Assembly (NCBI GenBank): GCA_031278675.1
Contig: JAITJY010000320.1
Location: forward strand, 1-6,362
Direction: 5' to 3'
DNA: 6,362 bases
Source of the DNA: Bifidobacteriaceae bacterium
GTDB lineage: Bacteria; Actinomycetota; Actinomycetes; Actinomycetales; WQXJ01
Part shown: piece by piece, positions 1 to 5,628 of the stretch
Layout of the letters: every line of letters begins with the position of its first letter
Position numbering within the stretch: the stretch's first letter is position 1
Notes under the pieces: model-generated
The model's input: only the letters and a program-made list of their open reading frames with translations
The model's database searches: none
What the model was told of the DNA's origin: nothing
Position numbers and translations under genes: made by a program

Positions 1-372
1 CAACACCAACACCAGCCACAACAAGGCCGACAAGACAATGCCGATATATCCGAGGATTGTCCCCCACAGCGCCACGCCCCGGTTGTCGGCCAGCCCACTG
101 CGCACAGCGTTCAGGGCAATGTGACCAAAGATCACCCCGAGAATCGAGCCGACAAACAAGCCAAACAGCACAACGATCCCGCCGATCGAGCACACCAGCG
201 AGGCGACACCCCAGCCATTCTTCGACTTGGCCTGCGGATCTTCGTAAAACGGCGGGGGATAGTAGTAGCCGGGCGGGGGAGGACCGTAGTTAGGAGGGGG
301 AGGGCCGTAGCCCGGCGAGGATGGGCCGTAGGGCGAATTGGCGCCTGGCGGCAACATTGGTTGTTCCGTCAC
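1..372 (-). CDS. DUF4190-like membrane protein with Pro/Tyr-rich N-terminus (3' end cut by window edge)
   Basis: The frame is open for 124 codons from a GTG at 372 to the left edge; the C-terminus is outside the window. The protein begins MTEQPMLPPG. Residues 14-43 are rich in Pro, Tyr and Gly, and a short charged linker (EDPQAKSKNGW) follows. A first hydrophobic segment spans about residues 55-83 and ends in GHIALNAVRSG, and a second spans about 101-124. Two helices around a G-H-x-A-L motif are what I know from DUF4190 proteins, which are common in actinomycetes and have no defined function. The Pro-rich tail is expected to be cytoplasmic and disordered. The start lies 10 bases after the hisI stop, so co-transcription is likely, but no clear SD precedes it (ATTGGTTGGC). 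The ATG five codons later, at 357, is an alternative start. Confidence 0.8.
   Translation of the reverse strand, partial: MTEQPMLPPGANSPYGPSSPGYGPPPPNYGPPPPGYYYPPPFYEDPQAKSKNGWGVASLVCSIGGIVVLFGLFVGSILGVIFGHIALNAVRSGLADNRGVALWGTILGYIGIVLSALLWLVLVL
247..330 (-). repeat. 21-base (7-residue) tandem repeat, YGPPPPx type, in the DUF4190-like gene
   Basis: Residues 15-42 of the membrane protein divide into four seven-residue units: YGPSSPG, YGPPPPN, YGPPPPG and the degenerate YYYPPPF. At the DNA level the units are 21 bases long, with synonymous differences between copies. The repeat is in frame and lies wholly within the disordered N-terminal tail. Confidence 0.75.
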
Positions 373-382
373 GCCAACCAAT

Positions 383-712
383 TTACCAGTGGGTGAGGTC
401 CCTCCCGTCAAAGCAGGTCCTGGTTCCGGTGTGACAGGCCGGACCAACTTGATCCACTTTGACCAACAACGCGTCACCGTCACAGTCCGCCGCGACCGAT
501 TTGACGTGTTGGACATGCCCGGACGTGTCACCTTTCCGCCAATATTCGCCCCTCGAACGTGACCAGAACCAGACGCGACCGCTGGTCAAGGTGCGTTCAA
601 GGGCCGTCGCATCCATGTAACCCACCATCAGCACCTCGCCCGTATCGTGTTGCTGGATGACGGCGGGGATCAGGCCATCAGCGTTGAAGTTGAGCACGTC
701 ACCGCACCTCAT
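383..712 (-). CDS. hisI: Phosphoribosyl-AMP cyclohydrolase HisI
   Basis: HisI opens the purine ring of phosphoribosyl-AMP to give the ProFAR precursor, the third step of histidine synthesis, in the cytosol. From the ATG at 712 the product is 109 residues, a normal size for a stand-alone HisI with no HisE domain. Family motifs seen are NADGLIPAVIQQ (residues 10-21), GEVLMVGYMD, SRSRGEYWRKGDTSGH, and the metal-binding set D76-C77-D78, C93-H94 and C100 in the DCD, ACHTG and TCF motifs. The start is uncertain. ATG 712 gives the N-terminal length I recall for B. subtilis HisIE but has AGGA only one base upstream. GTG 697, one base after the hisF stop, has GAGG at a good 9-base spacing. An ATG at 733 is less likely. 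The gene overlaps the hisF end by 14 bases from ATG 712, so translation is probably coupled. Confidence 0.95.
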   Translation of the reverse strand: MRCGDVLNFNADGLIPAVIQQHDTGEVLMVGYMDATALERTLTSGRVWFWSRSRGEYWRKGDTSGHVQHVKSVAADCDGDALLVKVDQVGPACHTGTRTCFDGRDLTHW

Positions 713-1469
713 ATCCTGCGTTCGCCAACACATCCTTGACCTGGCGGATGCTCAGCGTACCGAAATGAAAAACGGAAGCGGCCAAGACGGCATCGGCGCC
801 GGTCGCGGCAGCCTCCACAAAGTGGGCGGGCGTGCCCGCACCACCCGAAGCGATCAACGGGACGTTCAACTTCTTCCTGAAATCCCGCAACATCTCCAGA
901 TCGAACCCCGCAGTGGTGCCGTCCGCATCCATCGAATTGAGGAGGATCTCGCCGGCACCGAGTTCTTCGCCGAGTTGCGCCCAGGCCAGCGCATCAAGAT
1001 CAACACCGCGTCGCCCGCCGTGGGTGGTGACCTGGTAGCCGGAACGGGTCGTCACCCCATCGCGGCAACGCCGCGCATCCACCGACAAGACCAGGACCTG
1101 GCTGCCGAACCGGTCCGCGATCCGTTCGATCAGCGCCGGGTCGCCGATCGCCGCAGTGTTGACACCAACCTTGTCCGCACCGGCGCGCAGCAAGCGGTCG
1201 ACATCTTCGACGCGCCGGATCCCGCCCCCCACCGTCAGCGGCACAAAGACCAGGTCAGCGCTGCGTTCAACCACTTCAACCATGGTGGCGCGCCCCGCCG
1301 CCGAGGCCGAAACATCCAAGAACGTCACCTCGTCCGCGCCCAGCTCGTCATAGCGCGCCGCGAGCGTCACCGGGTCGCCGGCATCCCGCAGGTTCCGGAA
1401 ATTGACGCCCTTGACCACGCGGCCCCCATCCACGTCAAGACACGGGATGACCCGCAACGCTACACTCAC
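699..1469 (-). CDS. hisF: Imidazole glycerol phosphate synthase cyclase subunit HisF
   Basis: HisF is the (beta-alpha)8-barrel cyclase that uses ammonia from HisH to turn PRFAR into imidazole glycerol phosphate plus AICAR, a cytosolic step linking histidine and purine synthesis. The product is 256 residues, a full family length. It shows the N-terminal RVIPCLDVDGGRVVKG, with catalytic D12, and LSVDARR, with catalytic D131. Phosphate-binding and structural motifs include PLTVGGGIR (77-85), ILLNSMDADGT (175-185), PLIASGGAG (204-212) and the HFG near the end. The strand usually written FLDITAS is here FLDVSAS, a conservative change. The start is a GTG that overlaps the pafA stop as GTGA. A strong GAGGGG SD lies 6 bases upstream inside the pafA end. 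HisH is not in the window. Confidence 0.97.
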   Translation of the reverse strand: MSVALRVIPCLDVDGGRVVKGVNFRNLRDAGDPVTLAARYDELGADEVTFLDVSASAAGRATMVEVVERSADLVFVPLTVGGGIRRVEDVDRLLRAGADKVGVNTAAIGDPALIERIADRFGSQVLVLSVDARRCRDGVTTRSGYQVTTHGGRRGVDLDALAWAQLGEELGAGEILLNSMDADGTTAGFDLEMLRDFRKKLNVPLIASGGAGTPAHFVEAAATGADAVLAASVFHFGTLSIRQVKDVLANAGYEVR

Positions 1470-2851
1470 GTCTCACCCCTCAAGTTAGCTGCAGCCCGCT
1501 CCAGGATCCGGTCGAATTCCCCGACCGCATTGGACGATGCCGTCCCTGCAAGTTCGGCTACCAAGTGTTGCGCTACCGGGTCGGCGTTGTCCAGTGGGTC
1601 GGGGAGGGCGATCGCGGGACCATCACCGAGTTTCAACCGCACCCAGTCCACCGTGTAGTCGCGTCCGGCCCCGCGCGCTGCCTGGATGAACCGGCCACGC
1701 AGGTCGGCTCTGGTGGCGGGTGGCGTCAAGACCGCTCGGGCCGCGTCCGCCGCATCCACCACCCGCGCCAACAGACCCGCCGCCTCGAGGCGGCCCCGGA
1801 GTCCGCCAGAACCGATCTGGTGGTAGGACAACTCCAGGCGCGCGACGCGCGGATCAGCCAACCCAGCGCCGGTGCGGGCCTGGTAGCGCTCAATCAACCG
1901 GAGTTTGGCGAGCCAATCCAGTTCGGTTTCCAGTCCGTCGAAGCACGCCTGATCCCAGGCGTCCAAGGCGCGTTCCCACAGGTCAATGACGGCTGCATCC
2001 TGGGCGGTGGTGGCCGCAGGCCGGGCAAAATCCAAGAATGCACGCTGGATGGCAGCAGGTTTGATACTTAGGCCACCGGCCAAGTGAACCGGCCGGGCTT
2101 CACGCCAACCATGCGAGACCGTCCGGATGGCGCGGACAGGGTCCGCCAACTCAAATACCGGTAAGCGCGCCTCTTGCGCCGCCGCAATCACCAAGGCCGT
2201 TGCCCCAACCTTCCAGCGCACCTGCGACTGCGACATGTTCGAATCCCCCACTATGACGTGCAGCCGCCGGTAACGTGAGCCGTCCGCCAAGGGTTCATCC
2301 CGGGTGTTGATCATGGGCCGCGCCCGCGTGGTAGCTGAACTCAACGCCTCCCAGACATGATCCGCCCGCCCAGACAACACGTAGCGGGCACCAGCCGGGC
2401 TGACCTGAACCTGACCCGCCCCGCCAATCAATTGCCGGGTCACCAAGAACGGGATCAACCCCGCCGCCAAGGCCGCCGAACCCTCCCGGGGCACCTGATA
2501 ATTCTCATGCGACCCGAAACCGTTCCCCGCCGCATCGGCATTGTTCTTGAACAGCACAAGCCGCTGCGCGGCCCTATCCCCCCGCGCCCTCGCAGCCCTG
2601 GCCAACTCCGCCATGATCGCGTCACCCGCCAGGTCCTGGCACACCAGTTCTGTCAGGCTCGCACACTCCGCAGTCGCATATTCCGGATGCGACCCCACAT
2701 CAAGGTAAAGCCGCGCGCCGGCCGGGGTGAACACATTCGTGGCGCGCCCCCAGGCCACCACAGGCCCGAACAATTCCCGCGCGGCCGCCTCCGCGCCGAG
2801 CGGCGCCCCCGCTATGCCATATTCGGTCTCGAGCCCAAACACGCCGCGCAC
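1466..2851 (-). CDS. pafA: Pup--protein ligase PafA
   Basis: PafA uses ATP to join the C-terminal glutamate of Pup-GGE to substrate lysines, marking proteins for the proteasome. It belongs to the glutamine-synthetase-like carboxylate-amine ligase fold shared with Dop. From the GTG at 2851 the product is 461 residues; M. tuberculosis PafA is about 452. Motifs seen: FGLETEYG (5-12, ATP/Mg-binding glutamates), ARLYLDVGSHPEYATAEC (46-63, with D51 at the catalytic-base position), FKNN (101-104), GSHENY, PFLVTRQL, SSATTRARPMINTRDEP, RRLHVIVGDSNMS, and C-terminal RDYTVDWVRLKL (397-408). The tail after DPL is about 20 residues longer than I recall for M. tuberculosis. The GTG has GAGGG 10 bases upstream and starts just where homology starts. 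The frame stays open to ATGs at 2977 and 3010, but the added 42-53 residues are Gly/Trp/Pro-rich and match nothing known to me. Confidence 0.96.
   Translation of the reverse strand: MRGVFGLETEYGIAGAPLGAEAAARELFGPVVAWGRATNVFTPAGARLYLDVGSHPEYATAECASLTELVCQDLAGDAIMAELARAARARGDRAAQRLVLFKNNADAAGNGFGSHENYQVPREGSAALAAGLIPFLVTRQLIGGAGQVQVSPAGARYVLSGRADHVWEALSSATTRARPMINTRDEPLADGSRYRRLHVIVGDSNMSQSQVRWKVGATALVIAAAQEARLPVFELADPVRAIRTVSHGWREARPVHLAGGLSIKPAAIQRAFLDFARPAATTAQDAAVIDLWERALDAWDQACFDGLETELDWLAKLRLIERYQARTGAGLADPRVARLELSYHQIGSGGLRGRLEAAGLLARVVDAADAARAVLTPPATRADLRGRFIQAARGAGRDYTVDWVRLKLGDGPAIALPDPLDNADPVAQHLVAELAGTASSNAVGEFDRILERAAANLRGET
1470..1481 (-). promoter_or_regulatory. Shine-Dalgarno site of hisF inside the end of pafA
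   Basis: GAGGGG (1481 to 1476) lies 6 bases before the GTG start of hisF. It is inside the last pafA codons, which suggests translational coupling of hisF to pafA and supports the GTG start. Confidence 0.75.
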
Positions 2852-2866
2852 TGGCCAGCCACCCTC
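2852..2866 (-). promoter_or_regulatory. Shine-Dalgarno site supporting the GTG start of pafA
   Basis: GAGGG at 2866 to 2862 is 10 bases before the GTG at 2851. It decides for the conserved-length PafA over the longer open frame; the upstream ATGs at 2977 and 3010 have only weak purine stretches before them. Confidence 0.5.
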
Positions 2867-3024
2867 AGCCTCGATCCGCCGATCCTCGCCCACTGCGTCG
2901 CCCCAGCCAGGCCCGCTGGACGCCCCTGACCAGCCGGGCAGGCCACCGGGTAGCCATCGCCGGCCAGGAACACCCATCGCACCCGTCTGGTGCTTGCCTG
3001 CGGCGATCATCGGTGGTTCCAGGC
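2852..3024 (-). other. prcA-pafA spacer (173 bases) or 5' extension of pafA
   Basis: If pafA starts at the GTG at 2851, this is the longest non-coding stretch in the window. I see no TANNNT box well placed for a promoter and no strong terminator, only weak 5-base stems such as GCACC/GGTGC. The pafA frame is open throughout, so part of it could be translated. Confidence 0.45.
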
Positions 3025-3672
3025 TCAGGGCAAGGCGCCCAACAGGGACTCAAAGGCCCGCCCCGCCACGCCCCGGCGGAGCAACGCGACCTCGAACGCA
3101 TTAGTGCCCTCGCCCAGCGCCGCCCGGGCCAAAGGCCCCGCCTCGGCTAACGTCAGCCCCGGACGCCAGTTCTCGGCCAACGTTTGGCGGGCCCCGGACG
3201 GGGCGCCACCCAACACCGCCCAAGGCGATTCGTCGCTGACGGCACCATCAAACGTAATGTGGAAGACGGCATCGTCCGCTTGGCGCTCACCGACCTGAGC
3301 CACCGCGACGTCCACTTCGAGCGGTTTCGGGTCACCCGTGAAAGCCGCCGCGATGGTCTGGGCGTACGCGCCGGCCAGGCCCCGGCCCGTCACATCCGCC
3401 CGGTCATATGCGTATCCGCGCAGGTCAGCGTAGCGGATACCAGCCACCCGGAGCGCCTCGAACTCCGACCACTTGCCGACCGCAGCGAAGGCGATCTTGT
3501 CGTAAATCTCCGAGAGTTTGTGCAGCGCACGTGAGGCGTTCCGCGCCGCCAATAACACTCCGTCCGCAGTGGAAATCACCACCGCCGGTAAGCCGCGCTG
3601 GGCGCCACGGCGCGCAAAATCCGCCCGGTCCTTGATGATCTGCTCCGGCGGCACATACAGCGGATACGTCAT
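3025..3672 (-). CDS. prcA: 20S proteasome alpha subunit PrcA
   Basis: PrcA forms the outer heptameric rings of the bacterial 20S proteasome. These rings gate entry to the chamber and dock the Mpa/ARC ATPase. The product is 215 residues. It matches M. tuberculosis PrcA from the start: YPLYVPPEQIIKDRADFARRG (the gate and H0 helix region), NASRALHKLSEIYDKIAFAAVGK (45-67), RYADLRGYAYDRADVTGR (80-97) and AYAQT. The C-terminus ends about 12 residues past the FEVALL strand, so it lacks the roughly 30-residue tail of the 248-residue M. tuberculosis protein; the core fold looks complete. The start ATG overlaps the prcB stop as ATGA, with GGGGAGGG just upstream, so the subunits are translationally coupled, as expected for an alpha/beta complex. 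Confidence 0.97.
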   Translation of the reverse strand: MTYPLYVPPEQIIKDRADFARRGAQRGLPAVVISTADGVLLAARNASRALHKLSEIYDKIAFAAVGKWSEFEALRVAGIRYADLRGYAYDRADVTGRGLAGAYAQTIAAAFTGDPKPLEVDVAVAQVGERQADDAVFHITFDGAVSDESPWAVLGGAPSGARQTLAENWRPGLTLAEAGPLARAALGEGTNAFEVALLRRGVAGRAFESLLGALP

Positions 3673-4463
3673 GAGCCCTCCCCCACCAGCTTGGCTAGTT
3701 CGTGATCCGGCAGACGCGCGTAGCCGCGCGCATCAACCCTGGCCACCACCGGATAAATCGCGCGGCGCCGGTCAACGCCGGCGGTCCCGGTGTCCTCGTC
3801 GGCGGCATCGGCTAAGGCGGTCAGCGCTGCGCGGATCGCGGTCCTTGCCGTCGCGTTGGGCTTGTACAACGCCTTCAGCGAACCCTTGGCGAACACCGCA
3901 CCCGAGCCGACTGCAGCGTAAGCGCGCTCCTCATAGGTGCCGCCCGCCACATCGAAAGAGAAAATGCGGCCCCGCGGCGGCGAACCAGGCGGCGCCGCAT
4001 CCCAACCCGCCAACAGCGGCAGCGCCACCAAGCCGCGCAGCGCCAGCTCAAGTTGCGAGCGCAGCATGGTGGCGAGCCGGTTCGCCTTGCCCTGGACCGA
4101 GAGCGCCGCGCCCTCAATCTTCTCGTAATGCTCCAATTCAAGCTGGTAGAGCCGCACCAACTGGGCCGCCAGGCCAGCTACCCCCGCCAGACCAATCGCT
4201 GTGGTGGCATCCGCCGGGAACACCTTCTCCACCTCGCGGCTCGCGATCTGGTGGCCCTGCGTGGCGCGCCGGTCCCCAGCCATCACCACGCCGTCGCGGT
4301 AAGCCAACGCCACAATGGTCGTAGAAGTGGGAGGCAGTTCCGCCGCGCTGGGCGCGGCCGCACCCAGCCGGAACGCCGCATCCAGCGCCCCCGGCGCCTG
4401 CGAACGCAAGAAGTCCAGGAACGAGTTGCCAGGAATGAAGTACCCGGCCGGAAGGCCACTCAT
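3669..4463 (-). CDS. prcB: 20S proteasome beta subunit PrcB (catalytic, Ntn hydrolase)
   Basis: PrcB forms the inner, proteolytic rings of the 20S core. It is made as a precursor and cleaves itself to expose an N-terminal Thr nucleophile. The product is 264 residues: a 47-residue propeptide (with FIPGNSFLDFLR at 9-20), then mature TTIVALAYRDGVVMAGDRRAT starting at T48. With T48 as Thr1, D64 is the Asp17 equivalent and K80 the Lys33 equivalent, so the active site is complete. Other family motifs are ASREVEKVF, LELEHYEKIEG, KANRLATMLR, LPLLAGWD, AVGSGAVFAKGSLK and DAADEDTGTAG. The residue before Thr1 is Ser47, where Gly is usual. The start ATG overlaps the pup stop as ATGA, with AAAAGGG 6 bases upstream. 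The pup-prcB-prcA order is the canonical one. Confidence 0.97.
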   Translation of the reverse strand: MSGLPAGYFIPGNSFLDFLRSQAPGALDAAFRLGAAAPSAAELPPTSTTIVALAYRDGVVMAGDRRATQGHQIASREVEKVFPADATTAIGLAGVAGLAAQLVRLYQLELEHYEKIEGAALSVQGKANRLATMLRSQLELALRGLVALPLLAGWDAAPPGSPPRGRIFSFDVAGGTYEERAYAAVGSGAVFAKGSLKALYKPNATARTAIRAALTALADAADEDTGTAGVDRRRAIYPVVARVDARGYARLPDHELAKLVGEGS

Positions 4464-4642
4464 TGCCCGCCCTTTTGGACGAATCCCTGCACGAACGCCT
4501 CAGCCGAGTCCTCCAACACCTCATCGATCTCATCCAACAAGTCGTCAATGATCTGCGTGACCGCCGGCGGCGCGGCCGCTCGAAGCGGGCCCGGATCGTC
4601 ATAGTCGCGTCGAGGAGGCATGGCTTGCCGGATTTGCTCCAT
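4460..4642 (-). CDS. pup: Prokaryotic ubiquitin-like protein Pup
   Basis: Pup is the small, mostly disordered tag joined to lysines by PafA and recognised by the Mpa/ARC coiled coil, which threads it into the proteasome. From the ATG at 4642 it has 60 residues; Pup proteins are typically about 60-70. The N-terminal part (1-28) is Arg/Pro/Ala-rich. Residues 29-53 hold the conserved acidic helix region, IIDDLLDEIDEVLEDSAEAF, and the protein ends FVQKGGQ. The terminal Gln means Dop must deamidate it before PafA can use it. There is one Lys, K57, four from the end. The alternative ATG at 4651 would add Met-Ala-Gly, but it lies inside the TAGAAT box and has no SD either, so I prefer 4642 as a leaderless start. 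prcB overlaps the end by 4 bases. Confidence 0.97.
   Translation of the reverse strand: MEQIRQAMPPRRDYDDPGPLRAAAPPAVTQIIDDLLDEIDEVLEDSAEAFVQGFVQKGGQ
4464..4476 (-). promoter_or_regulatory. Shine-Dalgarno site of prcB embedded in the Pup Lys-Gly-Gly-Gln codons
   Basis: AAAAGGG (4476 to 4470) lies 6 bases before the prcB ATG. These bases are also the codons of the C-terminal Gln-Lys-Gly of Pup (CAA AAG GGC), followed by GGG CAA TGA. The essential Pup C-terminus and the prcB ribosome site therefore share the same DNA. Confidence 0.8.
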
Positions 4643-4655
4643 ACCAGCCATTCTA
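4642..4655 (-). promoter_or_regulatory. Candidate leaderless promoter of pup (-10 TAGAAT)
   Basis: TAGAAT (4655 to 4650) fits the actinobacterial TANNNT -10 element. Seven bases (GGCTGGT) separate it from the A of the ATG at 4642, the usual distance to a transcription start. No SD is present before either candidate pup ATG. No good -35 hexamer is seen at 16-18 bases (CCAGGG at 17), which is common for actinomycete promoters. Confidence 0.5.
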
Positions 4656-4679
4656 CTGGGCGCTGTCGGACACCCTGGT

Positions 4680-4693
4680 GGGCGCTCGCGCCC
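4680..4693 (-). other. Short GC-rich inverted repeat upstream of pup
   Basis: GGGCGC and GCGCCC are separated by two bases in the DUF3097-pup gap: a 6-base perfect repeat, or a 5-base stem with a 4-base loop. It lies 24-38 bases upstream of the -10 box. There is no T-run after it on the minus strand, so it is not a typical terminator. It could be a weak pause, a protein-binding site or chance in GC-rich DNA. Confidence 0.35.
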
Positions 4694-4752
4694 CCATCCC
4701 CACTAGCCGAAACCCTTGCCCCTGAGCCGACTTTCGCCTATGTGGGGTGCCT

Positions 4753-5628
4753 CTACAACCCACCGAATCCCGGTTCCGCCGTCACGAAGTCGATGAGTTG
4801 TTCAACTCGGCCCAGGAGTTCGGGCTCCAAGTCCTTGTAGTCCCGCACCGATCCGAGGATGCGCCGCCACGCGGCGGCGATATCCGCTTGGGTGTCATGC
4901 GGCCAGCCGAGTGCTGCCAGCACACCTCGTTTCCATTCGGTGCCGCGCCGGACTTCAGGCCACGCCGTCAACCCCAGGCGCGCCGGCTTGACGGCCTGCC
5001 ACACATCCACATACGGGTGGCCCAGGATCAGGATCGCGGCGGGGGCGCACCCGGCTGCAACGCTGCGCGCGATCCGCCACTCTTTTGAGCCTTCGACCAG
5101 GTGGTCTACCAGCACACCGAGGCGCGCGTTCGGTGTTGGGCCAAATTCGGCGACGCGTTCTGCCAGGTGGTCAATCCCGTCGAGTAGCTCCACGACCACG
5201 CCCTCCAGCGCCAGGTCCTCGTTCCAGACCCGCGCAATCAGTTCTGCGTCGTGGCGGCCTTCGACCCAGATGCGGGACGCGCGCGCTACCCTGGCGCGCG
5301 CCCCGTCGACCGCCCGGGACCCGGACGCCGTGCGCCGCCCGCCGCCCGAACGCGCGTGGGTCACGGCAGGTATCAATGTCACCGGTTCGCCGTCGATCAA
5401 AAAGCCGGCGCCCAACCGGAACGACCGCACCCGCCCCCGCCTGTCCTCCAAGGCCACGACCGCCATGCCACCGGATTTTTCGACGTTGATGACGGCCCCC
5501 ACCCAGCCGGTTTCTGCGTCTTCGACAACCAGACCCAGTTCGGCTCGCACCTTGGCCGATGCCGTCAGCTTGCTTCCCAGCGGATCTTCCGCCAGCACAT
5601 CGCTGCCATAGCGGTCCCACGGCTCCAT
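4753..5628 (-). CDS. DUF3097 family protein, between dop and pup
   Basis: The product is 291 residues and I recognise it as the actinobacterial DUF3097 family, whose function is unknown to me. Conserved-looking stretches are MEPWDRYGSDVLAEDPLG (1-18), a small beta-rich part around GWVGAVINVEK and VVALEDRRGRVRSFRLGAGFLIDGEPVTLI (41-86), then IWVEGRHDAELIARVW (120-135), VVVELLDGID (144-153), RLGVLVDHLVEGSKE (169-183) and GHPYVDVWQAVKP (203-215). The spacing of E123/D127, D150/D153 and D175 with alternating beta-alpha segments recalls a Toprim-like nucleic-acid enzyme core, but that is inference. Residues 90-118 are a basic, Gly/Arg/Ala-rich linker. The ATG shares its A with the dop stop (TAATG), and GGAGG sits 10 bases upstream inside dop, so it should be translated with dop. 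A proteasome role is possible but unproven. Confidence 0.9.
   Translation of the reverse strand: MEPWDRYGSDVLAEDPLGSKLTASAKVRAELGLVVEDAETGWVGAVINVEKSGGMAVVALEDRRGRVRSFRLGAGFLIDGEPVTLIPAVTHARSGGGRRTASGSRAVDGARARVARASRIWVEGRHDAELIARVWNEDLALEGVVVELLDGIDHLAERVAEFGPTPNARLGVLVDHLVEGSKEWRIARSVAAGCAPAAILILGHPYVDVWQAVKPARLGLTAWPEVRRGTEWKRGVLAALGWPHDTQADIAAAWRRILGSVRDYKDLEPELLGRVEQLIDFVTAEPGFGGL

Noticed and set aside
657..1658. 333-residue plus-strand open frame opposite hisF and the pafA end
   Set aside because: It is Arg/Pro/His-rich with no recognisable motif, and it lies exactly opposite hisF, which has full family motifs; it is a high-GC antisense shadow.
2865..3101. 78-residue minus-strand frame across the prcA-pafA junction as a small gene
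   Set aside because: It overlaps the end of prcA in another frame, is Arg/Trp/Pro/Cys-rich and resembles nothing; more likely chance.
3518..4324. 268-residue plus-strand open frame opposite prcB
   Set aside because: Very Pro/Arg/Ser-rich composition typical of an out-of-frame reading of GC-rich DNA; prcB is clear on the other strand.
4138..4602. 154-residue minus-strand frame overlapping pup and prcB
   Set aside because: Arg/Trp/Gly-rich and out of frame with both genes, which have unmistakable Pup and proteasome motifs; a possible pup-prcB frameshift fusion was considered but the ATGA overlap explains the arrangement.
4680..4693. Rho-independent terminator after the DUF3097 gene
   Set aside because: The stem is only 5-6 bases and is not followed by a T-run in the direction of transcription.
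4859..5611. 250-residue plus-strand open frame opposite the DUF3097 gene
   Set aside because: Composition (Ser/Thr/Arg/Pro) and lack of motifs mark it as a shadow; the minus-strand gene is recognisable as a family member.
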